A stretch of 11,848 nucleotides of DNA. Origin: CALCCV01 sp964388665. Lineage in GTDB: Bacteria; Bdellovibrionota; Bdellovibrionia; Bdellovibrionales; Bdellovibrionaceae. Made by a program: the position numbers and the translations under genes. This document shows, piece after piece, positions 5,883 through 11,848 of this stretch; position 1 is the first letter of the stretch; each line of letters starts with the position of its first letter. The notes beneath the pieces are model-generated. The model did not search any database and was not told the origin of the DNA. It saw only the letters and a list, made by a program, of their open reading frames with translations. The DNA is taken from positions 1 to 11,848 of the forward strand of contig CAYMBJ010000101.1 of the NCBI GenBank assembly GCA_964388665.1, in the 5' to 3' direction.

Positions 5883-6893
5883 TTACTCGCCGTAAAAATC
5901 ATATTCATCATAGACTGATTTGGCTTTGAACATCGGGACTACCATAAGTTGACCGAGTTTATTTGGCAGGTTTTTTGTTCCGTCGTAGGTCGCCACGACA
6001 TGAAGCTGATCTTCGTCACATCCAGGCTTATCTCCATCGCGCCAGCCGCCTTGCTTCGAATGTTCCAATGCCTTTTTGAACGGAACACTCACGACAAATG
6101 GATGGCCTGGGTTTTTTGCGTTCCAGGCTGAAATCGAAATTCCATTTTTCTCATCAGTAATCGACATAATCTGAGAATACGGAATATCAAGGATTACCTG
6201 TTTGGCTTTATGTTCCTTCATTACACCTTCAATAACTTTTGGAATCATCTCATTGGCAGATACGTTGACTGCCGTAGGATATTTCTTTTCTTGGTTCGTG
6301 TAAAAATCAGAAGCTGCCTTTGGTTCTTTCTTTGTCAGGAATCGTCGTGGCACATAGTTAACTGAGGCAGTTCCTTTTTCTATTTCCTCCAAAGCAACGA
6401 TTCGAGCAAACTCGCCCATTTCAAGTTTCGCATCAAAGTCCTTTGGATATGCAATTAGCTCGTATCCGCCATTGAAGCAGTAACCGCTGGCGGCATAGTG
6501 ACTTCCACCTGCCACCGTGGGTGCGTAGCCGGAGAATTTCCGAGCCATGATTTGGAAGTGGGTTGAGGCCCAGATGGCTTTGACCAACCCATCTGGAAGC
6601 TTCTTAGCCTTGCTTCCGTATGAGAGTATCCAACCGGCGAGATCCAGTTGCTCTTCACTCATCTTCTCAGAAAATTCTTCTGTGATCGCCTTTGTTGCCA
6701 TAATTTCGAGAATTGCAAGCTCCAGTCGTTCATTCTTAGCAGTGAAGCCATTTTTAATAACTTCCTTGTACGCGGTGCTAGCTTCAATCTTGCTCAATAG
6801 CTCATCAGCAGTAGGAGCCTCATCATCTGCATAAGCTGCTGCAGACAAAAACACTGCGCTTACAAGTAACGATATTAAAAATCTATTCGTCAT
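5883..6893 (-). CDS. Secreted protein of unknown function
   Basis: A 336-residue protein with a clear Sec signal peptide: MTNR, a hydrophobic core FLISLLVSAVFLSAAA, and a likely AYA cleavage site before DDEAP (around residue 22). The mature part is soluble, with no further membrane segment and no lipobox cysteine. It has a helical N-terminal region (25-110), then a tyrosine- and glycine-rich stretch (FSGYAPTVAGGSHYAASGYCFNGGYE). The C-terminal half is beta-rich (KQVILDIPYSQIMSI, GHPFVVSVPF, DQLHVVATYDG, LGQLMVVPMF). Two cysteines (SGYC, KPGC) could form a disulfide in the periplasm. I recognise no family. The ATG at 6893 lies 11 bp inside the end of the preceding regulator gene, so the two form one transcriptional unit. 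This is unusual cargo for a replication module and may serve an envelope or secreted function. Confidence 0.88.
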   Translation of the reverse strand: MTNRFLISLLVSAVFLSAAAYADDEAPTADELLSKIEASTAYKEVIKNGFTAKNERLELAILEIMATKAITEEFSEKMSEEQLDLAGWILSYGSKAKKLPDGLVKAIWASTHFQIMARKFSGYAPTVAGGSHYAASGYCFNGGYELIAYPKDFDAKLEMGEFARIVALEEIEKGTASVNYVPRRFLTKKEPKAASDFYTNQEKKYPTAVNVSANEMIPKVIEGVMKEHKAKQVILDIPYSQIMSITDEKNGISISAWNAKNPGHPFVVSVPFKKALEHSKQGGWRDGDKPGCDEDQLHVVATYDGTKNLPNKLGQLMVVPMFKAKSVYDEYDFYGE

Positions 6894-7206
6894 CTAAACC
6901 TACTTTCTTTTTATCAGGAATGGCTTTTTCAATCGTGACCTTCAGCCACCCTGAAAATATGCCCTCGGTAAGAACGTCGTCTAATGTAGGCCGACGGTCT
7001 TCTTCACCGAATAATAAAAACTCAATGCTGACTTTGAAATGTTGGCTCAACGCCAAAAGATGCTCTGGTTTTTGTGTTTGGCCGCCATTCAACAAAGATG
7101 ACAACGTAGCGGCGGGAACTCCTGTCGATTTACTCAGGTCGCTGGCCTTAATTCCACGGGCCTTCATCAGTGCTTTTAATACTTTGTCCAGCTTTGCTTT
7201 TTTCAT
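6883..7206 (-). CDS. XRE-family regulator paired with the secreted-protein gene
   Basis: A 107-residue Cro/cI-type regulator. Residues 5-65 carry the helix-turn-helix: KALMKARGIKASDLSKSTGV, then PAATLSSLLNGG as the recognition region, KPEHLLALSQHF and the closing VSIEFLLFGEE. The remaining tail (about 74-100: LDDVLTEGIFSGWLKVTIEKAI) is a compact segment of unknown role, perhaps for dimerisation. I prefer the ATG at 7206. A TTG at 7245 opens a longer frame, but it would place the operator-like repeats inside the gene. No Shine-Dalgarno precedes 7206. A TATAAT lies four bases before it, so a leaderless or near-leaderless transcript is possible. It overlaps the secreted-protein gene by 11 bp and probably regulates that gene and itself through the inverted repeat at 7247-7284. 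Confidence 0.85.
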   Translation of the reverse strand: MKKAKLDKVLKALMKARGIKASDLSKSTGVPAATLSSLLNGGQTQKPEHLLALSQHFKVSIEFLLFGEEDRRPTLDDVLTEGIFSGWLKVTIEKAIPDKKKVGLDDE

Positions 7207-7229
7207 CCCAATTATAAATCTCGGACTGA

Positions 7230-7284
7230 ATTCCGTTGCCCTCAATCGAAATTCCGAAAGCCGATATGACTATTCGGAATCCCG
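7230..7284. promoter_or_regulatory. ATTCCGAA inverted repeat with an extra half-site (operator)
   Basis: On the plus strand ATTCCGAA (7251-7258) and TTCGGAAT (7273-7280) are a perfect 8-bp inverted repeat, extendable to 12 bp with two wobble pairs (7247-7258 with 7273-7284). A further ATTCCG at 7230-7235 sits 21 bp from the first arm, two helical turns away. The cluster lies directly upstream of the XRE regulator start at 7206, the expected place for an autoregulatory operator. A promoter was not certain: a TATAAA lies just upstream of the repeat on the minus strand, with a poor -35. Confidence 0.5.
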
Positions 7285-7372
7285 AAGAGATTTATATTGA
7301 AATGATTTTGCCACATGACGGACGGTCGGAAAGAAGAACCAACCTTAATCAGACAAGCCTATTGTGAGGAAT

Positions 7373-9772
7373 TTATTTTACCAAACGAAACTTCGCTTTA
7401 GACTTCTGTGCATTTTCAGCTTCCCAAATAAGCTGGGTGGCTGCCGACTGAAGCCTCTGTAAAATTGGTTCAGCCTCAATTTTTTTCGACAAATCCAGAG
7501 TTCTGTAAAACTTAATAAAATCATCGAAGGTGAAAAACGAAACTGCTCGCTCCATGAAGTAGGGATATCCAACCCAATGACTTTGTGTCAGTTTATCCTC
7601 AAGGCGGCCAACATTATCTTCGTGGGCAACAACAAAACAGCGGCCCTCTTGTTTCACTTGTGGGTATAAACCAATCAAAGCATGAAACCGATCAAATGTT
7701 TTTTCAACTTTGGTCGTATTCTCTATCTCAAAACAAGCTATTGCAGCACCTTCACTATCAAGCCAAATTAAATCAACTTGTTCGATAAGGCTTTTATTGA
7801 AGGAATCTTGTTTTTCAATTTGTGGAACTTTATCCAGTGACAAAGATTTCAATGACTCATTATTAACTTTGCCTGATCCTTGTTCCTTTTTGCCAACATG
7901 AACCTTGAATCCTGCATTTATACCTATTTTCGCAAGCAAGTAAATGAACGTATCGTGTTCATGGAGTTCGTCTTTTTTGAATACTGTCAACGCCGGTAAC
8001 GTGGCCGCACTGCTTGCTCTTTGGTGATCGACTGACATCTGATATTGCCCGATATCAGTCGCTCGCATCCAATGTTTTTCATCTACCGGATTTGCAACTT
8101 CTTTCAAAATTCTTAATAGTGCGGATTGAGTTGGTTGAACCTGTTTGCCCTTCATAAACGGCATAACATTGGCCCAAATATCGTCAAATGTTGGCAGCTC
8201 GTTTTTCTTTTCACAAGAGTGAAAATAGTCGAGAATCATGTGCCTCAACCGCTCATCCACAGGAATCAATTCATCAATATCAGCATTATTTTTGATCTCA
8301 TACGCCAACCCGTCATTATCTACACGACGCTTGAACTTCTCATCGAGGATTTTTTCGAGATCCTTCCAATCATTTGTCATGTCTCTCAAGTAACCCTGAG
8401 CCAGAAGTTTTTCATACAAATCGTGAACGATATCACTGAAGCTCGCATTACCATTATTTCGAATAATTGTATTTTGAGCACTTCTTACGACGAGAGCCTG
8501 AGCTTGGGCATCGAATCTTTTTCTGATGTTTGCTTTCGAGTTTCTACGTTTCACGAAGTTCAGCATCATCTGGCCTTTTAATACAGTCAGAGAATTATTA
8601 ACCTTATGAAATGACGGCCTCTTAGTATCTTGGGGTACAGCGTTTGCGTATTCAAATCCAACTTCGACCGCAGCCTCTATCAGTCTTGTAAATACATTTG
8701 GATCTTTGTGGGTAAATACAACGGTCATCCACCTGTTGAATTTCAGTACATCATAAGCTGTTTGAAATGATCCACGGATCAGATCAATGTACTGGTCCAA
8801 GCTCTTGGCATTATCACCGCCTTCAATGGCTTCATCTTGCCTCATGTCTTCTGTGACTTCGAACCCTAGCAGTGCATGGTACATGGTCGAAAGATCAAGG
8901 TATGTAATATGCTTCGCATAGGGCGGGTCTGTAAAAATATAATCTATGGACTCTTTTCCAATGGTTTTACTTACCTTGGTTGCAGAGTCACAAACTATTT
9001 CAGGCTCGATAGGTTTCACTGATAGAAATTTATTATCAGAACGAATCAGCTTCGCTACTCGGCTTACTCTTGATTCAAACAATTCCCAAACATTTCGTTC
9101 ATCGGGTTTGGGTGGAACCCAGTAGCGATAAACCTTATAAATTCCAGAGTCTCCGCCACCTTTGCCCTCTTTATCCTTCCAATATGTTCTGGAAGCGCGG
9201 GCCAGTATGCCCGAATAAACAAACAGGAAAAAATCCCGGAGCTTCTGGTTTTTTTCCTTCTTAATCGTTTGTAACAAAATCCAAATTGCTGTCTTATTTC
9301 TTGGTGTGAACAAGTCACCCAAAGTTTCGACATCAGAATTCTTTGGCAGCTTAACTTTTGAAGGGAAGCCCTTCGGATCGGGCAGAAGATCAGCGTCTTT
9401 TTTTGACAGCTTGTACAGCGCATTTATTTCGCTTTTGGCTGACTTCGTGAGTTTTTCAAATGCCTCGTCTAGTTCAGCTATATCAGAAGGCTTGTAAACT
9501 GAAACCTTTGCAATAAAACATGACCACGGAAGAAGATCAACGTGAACGCCCTCATGGCCCAACAACAAAGCCTCGCGCAATGTCGTACCGCTGCCCCCGA
9601 ATAAATCCAAAACTTTACCCGTTGGACCGCAAAAATGTTTAATATATTTTTGGATCAAGGAATATGGTTGGCTGGTAAAATAGGGGTGAAGCGGGGTTCT
9701 TTTCTGAACCTTTATCTTTTCGTCAATCGCGGTAATTTGTTCGTAGAATTTTTCTTCATCCTGAAGCTTCAT
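7373..9772 (-). CDS. DNA methyltransferase with C-terminal PD-(D/E)XK-like nuclease domain
   Basis: A 799-residue enzyme that probably methylates an amino group of adenine or cytosine in DNA and may also cut DNA. HPYFTSQPYSLI (29-40) is motif X, VLDLFGGSGTT (54-64) is the SAM-binding motif I, and YIFTDPPYAKHITYLDLS (278-295) is the catalytic DPPY motif IV. WMTVVFTHKD (348-357) looks like the following motif. Some 215 residues lie between motifs I and IV, so target recognition may sit there (alpha-like order). Residues 410-590 are helical and unassigned. Residues 600-760 resemble a PD-(D/E)XK nuclease: VDLIWLD (Asp667) and FEIENTT (Glu682-x-Glu684), an ExE variant like that of BamHI. The ATG at 9772 has AGGA upstream. 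The small gene at 9798 precedes it by 25 bp. No separate restriction subunit is nearby, supporting a single-chain restriction-modification enzyme. Methylase: strong; nuclease: inferred. Confidence 0.9.
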   Translation of the reverse strand: MKLQDEEKFYEQITAIDEKIKVQKRTPLHPYFTSQPYSLIQKYIKHFCGPTGKVLDLFGGSGTTLREALLLGHEGVHVDLLPWSCFIAKVSVYKPSDIAELDEAFEKLTKSAKSEINALYKLSKKDADLLPDPKGFPSKVKLPKNSDVETLGDLFTPRNKTAIWILLQTIKKEKNQKLRDFFLFVYSGILARASRTYWKDKEGKGGGDSGIYKVYRYWVPPKPDERNVWELFESRVSRVAKLIRSDNKFLSVKPIEPEIVCDSATKVSKTIGKESIDYIFTDPPYAKHITYLDLSTMYHALLGFEVTEDMRQDEAIEGGDNAKSLDQYIDLIRGSFQTAYDVLKFNRWMTVVFTHKDPNVFTRLIEAAVEVGFEYANAVPQDTKRPSFHKVNNSLTVLKGQMMLNFVKRRNSKANIRKRFDAQAQALVVRSAQNTIIRNNGNASFSDIVHDLYEKLLAQGYLRDMTNDWKDLEKILDEKFKRRVDNDGLAYEIKNNADIDELIPVDERLRHMILDYFHSCEKKNELPTFDDIWANVMPFMKGKQVQPTQSALLRILKEVANPVDEKHWMRATDIGQYQMSVDHQRASSAATLPALTVFKKDELHEHDTFIYLLAKIGINAGFKVHVGKKEQGSGKVNNESLKSLSLDKVPQIEKQDSFNKSLIEQVDLIWLDSEGAAIACFEIENTTKVEKTFDRFHALIGLYPQVKQEGRCFVVAHEDNVGRLEDKLTQSHWVGYPYFMERAVSFFTFDDFIKFYRTLDLSKKIEAEPILQRLQSAATQLIWEAENAQKSKAKFRLVK

Positions 9773-9797
9773 CCGACATCCTATCAGATTATGTTTG

Positions 9798-10058
9798 TTA
9801 CTTCAGGATCTGCTCAAGCTCGTCCTCAGAAAGAGCCATTGCGTGATCTACAAGTTTGTTAAAGAACTCAAATGAGGTCAGGTCAAACTGGATTTGACAA
9901 ATCTGCCTAAAAATTTCTCGCTTACGATTGAGCACAGAGTTGGGGTCCAGCTCCTGAACAGATTTAGCTTTCTTTTCAGGAATCCGTTCCTTTTCGAAGT
10001 ATTTTTTATTCTTCTTCGCCAGCGTCTCAAGTTGTCTTTCAAGTTTTTCTAATTCCAT
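9798..10058 (-). CDS. Small charged helical protein preceding the methyltransferase
   Basis: An 86-residue, highly charged protein with no recognised domain. The N-terminus (MELEKLERQLETLAKKNKKYFEKER) looks like a short coiled coil. A proline-containing linker (PEKKAKSVQELDPNS) follows, then a second helical part (RKREIFRQICQIQFDLTSFEFFNKLVDHA) and an acidic tail. It is not an HTH protein, so it is not a classical C-protein controller of restriction-modification genes. The ATG at 10058 has GAGGG three bases upstream. It is 25 bp from the methyltransferase gene and surely shares its transcript. A role as accessory or specificity subunit, inhibitor or folding partner of the enzyme is possible; the sequence alone does not decide. 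Confidence 0.75.
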   Translation of the reverse strand: MELEKLERQLETLAKKNKKYFEKERIPEKKAKSVQELDPNSVLNRKREIFRQICQIQFDLTSFEFFNKLVDHAMALSEDELEQILK

Positions 10059-10413
10059 AGTCCCTCACGTCATTAGGATAGTGCGTAATGAAAAATTTGC
10101 GGAGTCCATAATACTAACGACCCGAAATTTTGGACCAAGGCCCGTTAGTCCGATTTTTGAATATGGCTTCCGGTTTTCGGCTACCAGATATGCAAAGTTT
10201 TTTCTGGGTCAAAGTCCTGCTTCAGTGCAATTTCAATGCGAGATAAACGACATGAAAATTTCATTCATTATAGTAGTACGACCTAGAATGGCAGTTGTTT
10301 GCGTCAATTCAGTCTGTGTGAGAAAATTAAAATAACTGAAATTTGGTTTTCACTTTCACGTCCTCGTTACAAAAATCAATGCTCAGTTTGTCTATTCATA
10401 ACAACGAGGTTTT
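10059..10413. other. Divergent intergenic region between the restriction-modification unit and the HEPN gene
   Basis: This 355-bp stretch separates two outward-reading units and must hold both promoters. An inverted repeat ACTAACG (10113-10119) / CGTTAGT (10143-10149) lies in its left part. On the minus strand TATTAT (10108-10113) abuts this repeat and could be the -10 of the methyltransferase operon, with TTGGTC 19 bp upstream as a weak -35. I found no convincing promoter for the plus-strand gene; TATAGT near 10268 has no matching -35. A plus-strand open frame from 10081 to 10335 has no Shine-Dalgarno or recognisable protein and I do not call it. Confidence 0.5.
10113..10149. repeat. Inverted repeat ACTAACG / CGTTAGT
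   Basis: Seven-base perfect arms with a 23-bp centre, which itself contains TTGGACCAA, a smaller palindrome. The position, next to a possible -10 of the methyltransferase operon, fits a regulator site. The arms are too far apart and too AT-balanced for a typical terminator, and no T-run follows. Confidence 0.35.
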
Positions 10414-11787
10414 ATGGCTTCCCCAAGAATTCTAAACATAAATCGCAACGACATTATATCGACGGTTCCGGATCTTTCTAAACTGACTATCTCCGGATTG
10501 TCTGGTGACTTTTCTGGAGTTCCCTTCAAAGTTGATCAAAATGAAGTTCAGTGGAATACGAGCGTACAGAAATTTCCAGGAAAAAAATTGCAATCTAAAG
10601 ACATTGAACTCACCTCAAGTGAGGGCACAATAACCCTTCGCAAGGCGTTTTGGACTTCATATTCCGAGGGGAGTCTTGACGGAACCTGTACCCATATTCA
10701 TCTGAAAAAAAACTCGCCGCCTTCAAATGATCAAATAAAATTTCGATCCATTATTTACTTGGATAAAAATCCCAATTTAGTATTTCCGCACTTTACAAAA
10801 GATGAAACTGGTCAACAGGGAAGCCAATGGCTGCCTCTTTTGTTTTCCGGCCAGGAATTAAATTTATTTTACCTTCAAGGTCAGAATTGGATAATTTTTG
10901 ATGGGCCGACAGGCTTGTCGTTTGATCAGTTTCAAAAGCTCAGCGGGACAGCGCGAATACTGTTTTCTTATATCCTTGGAATTAGCTTGGAGCAACGCTC
11001 CTGTGAACTTGCCCTGTCTTCTGATGGGAAGACTGTTTACGAGGCTTGGTGGTATGCAGGTAGAAATAGATCAGGAAATTCATATACCCCAATTCCCTCG
11101 TCTTGGGGGCACTGGGCAACGGCCAAACGAGCAATCGCAATCCCACAAACTATGAAACATCTCGACGATACCATCATGTCAACGATTTGGTCTAATTTGC
11201 TAAACTGGCAAGACCTCTTAGTTCCCATTGAATACCTGCTCACTTTTCCTCCTGCTCCAGTGGAAATGAGGGGAGCTTTATTATCTGTGGCACTTGAGAG
11301 CCTAACTAGCTGTATTACAGAAAAGTACAAACAATCAGCCCCAAAGCCACTTGACGACAAGGCTACTTGGAAAAAGTTTCGTGATGAGCTCAATGAAATC
11401 CTCGAAGAGCATGGCAAGACGTGGGGAGAAGATACAAAAATGGTTTTTACCAAAAGAATTCTTGATTTGAACTCACCAACAAACCGATCAAAGCTGACTG
11501 CTCCATTTCAACATTTTGGAATCGAATTAACTGAACAGGACGCAAACGCGATACAAACACGAAATGACTTCCTTCACAGGGGTCGTTTGCTTGACGAGGA
11601 AGAACGTCAAAAAAACGATTCTTGGCGAGAGGTTTATCACACAGAAATGCGAATTTATACTTTGACCAACAGACTACTTTTGGCCGCACTTGGATACGAA
11701 GGACCCATAATAAACTGGGGTGACACGATTCTTGGGGGCGGTCAGATTCAGTACCTTTATCAAACACCATCGCCCTCCATTCCATAG
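10414..11787 (+). CDS. ApeA-like HEPN-domain protein, likely abortive-infection effector
   Basis: A 457-residue protein with the organisation of ApeA-type HEPN proteins. The N-terminal 250 residues are beta-rich and hydrophobic (FRSIIYL, NLFYLQGQNWIIFDG) and would form the sensor-like domain. The C-terminal part (about 285-430) is helical and has the HEPN RNase signature: RNDFLH (Arg383, Asn384, His388) in RNDFLHRGRL, the Rx4-6H catalytic motif. The helix ALLSVALESLTSCITEK (288-304) carries the acidic residue of the first HEPN helix. The end LLLAALGYEGPIINW (420-434) also resembles these proteins. HEPN proteins cleave RNA and stop growth on phage infection. The ATG at 10414 follows GAGG at four bases. 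It diverges from the restriction-modification operon. The HEPN motif is clear; the ApeA relation and defence role are inferred. Confidence 0.85.
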   Translation: MASPRILNINRNDIISTVPDLSKLTISGLSGDFSGVPFKVDQNEVQWNTSVQKFPGKKLQSKDIELTSSEGTITLRKAFWTSYSEGSLDGTCTHIHLKKNSPPSNDQIKFRSIIYLDKNPNLVFPHFTKDETGQQGSQWLPLLFSGQELNLFYLQGQNWIIFDGPTGLSFDQFQKLSGTARILFSYILGISLEQRSCELALSSDGKTVYEAWWYAGRNRSGNSYTPIPSSWGHWATAKRAIAIPQTMKHLDDTIMSTIWSNLLNWQDLLVPIEYLLTFPPAPVEMRGALLSVALESLTSCITEKYKQSAPKPLDDKATWKKFRDELNEILEEHGKTWGEDTKMVFTKRILDLNSPTNRSKLTAPFQHFGIELTEQDANAIQTRNDFLHRGRLLDEEERQKNDSWREVYHTEMRIYTLTNRLLLAALGYEGPIINWGDTILGGGQIQYLYQTPSPSIP

Positions 11788-11794
11788 AGTGTAG

Positions 11795-11848
11795 TTACCT
11801 GAATTCGCGGATAGAGCCCTCACAAATCTCGCCAATGTCGCTCCAGTA
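11795..11848 (-). CDS. Possible C-terminus of a convergent gene, cut by the right edge
   Basis: The minus strand is open from the right edge to a TAA at 11795-11797, reading YWSDIGEICEGSIREFR. This gives 17 residues of a mixed amphipathic tail converging on the HEPN gene, whose stop is 7 bp away. So short a frame can be open by chance, so this is a tentative call. Confidence 0.22.
   Translation of the reverse strand, partial: YWSDIGEICEGSIREFR

Noticed and set aside
7206..7245. Longer start (TTG at 7245) for the XRE regulator
   Set aside because: No ribosome site, and the extra residues do not belong to the HTH fold. The ATG at 7206 begins right before the first helix.
6920..7300. 126-codon plus-strand open frame
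   Set aside because: It is antisense to the XRE regulator, whose HTH pattern is clear, and it runs across the operator repeats.
7285..7372. Terminator after the methyltransferase
   Set aside because: No GC-rich stem followed by a T-run is visible downstream of the stop at 7373 on the minus strand.
8126..8581. 151-codon plus-strand open frame
   Set aside because: It lies antisense to the methyltransferase gene, has no ribosome site and no recognisable protein pattern.
9064..9423. 119-codon minus-strand open frame inside the methyltransferase region
   Set aside because: It is another frame of the methyltransferase gene, rich in Cys, Arg and Ser with no domain, and covers codons of the well-supported enzyme.
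10081..10335. Possible 84-residue plus-strand gene between the divergent units
   Set aside because: GTG start without Shine-Dalgarno, no domain, and it would overlie the inverted repeat and likely promoter of the methyltransferase operon.
11037..11453. 138-codon minus-strand open frame
   Set aside because: It is antisense to the HEPN gene, Ser-rich and low in complexity, as expected for a shadow frame.
1..11848. CRISPR array, tRNA or insertion sequence
   Set aside because: No regularly spaced long direct repeats, cloverleaf-like sequence or transposase with terminal inverted repeats was seen. The only recombinase is of the small resolvase type.

Overview
The window looks like an accessory island from a Gram-negative bacterium: a prophage-, plasmid- or ICE-like replication module followed by toxin-antitoxin and defence cargo. 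By eye the base composition is moderately AT-rich throughout. The host cannot be fixed from sequence alone. A Sec signal peptide ending in AYA and small XRE regulators with a conserved tail would fit a Bdellovibrio-like deltaproteobacterial lineage, but that is an inference. There are no rRNA, tRNA, CRISPR, IS or phage structural genes here.

Everything from 1 to 10058 is encoded on the minus strand and reads right to left. (1) At 9798-10058 and 7373-9772 a small helical protein is followed by a 799-residue DNA methyltransferase with a C-terminal nuclease-like domain, probably a single-chain restriction-modification enzyme. (2) At 6883-7206 and 5883-6893 an XRE-type regulator overlaps a secreted protein of unknown function; the regulator has an inverted repeat upstream. 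(3) At 5110-5754 and 4541-5113 a protein resembling the C-terminal (collar) part of RarA or clamp-loader ATPases is coupled by an ATGA overlap to a serine recombinase. (4) At 4045-4443 and 3557-4048 lies a toxin-antitoxin-like pair with a textbook sigma70 promoter overlapped by short iterated repeats. (5) From 3379 to the left edge is a compact replication-type operon: an HTH protein behind a set of TGATAGG operators, a RepA-like hexameric helicase/ATPase, an unrecognised 265-residue protein, a small Cro/XRE-like HTH protein, a DUF669/SSB-like protein and the start of another gene that runs off the edge.

On the plus strand, 10414-11787 encodes a 457-residue protein with a C-terminal HEPN RNase motif (RNDFLH) and ApeA-like organisation, a likely abortive-infection effector. 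It is divergent from the restriction-modification unit across a 355-bp intergenic region holding an inverted repeat. A short open frame at the right edge may be the tail of a convergent gene.

My reading is that the left half replicates and maintains the element (helicase, SSB-like protein, resolvase, toxin-antitoxin), while the right half is protective cargo (methyltransferase-nuclease, HEPN protein). The most distinctive items are the methyltransferase-nuclease fusion with its small partner, the HEPN gene beside it, the divergent RelE-like toxin pair, and three separate sets of unassigned operator-like repeats.
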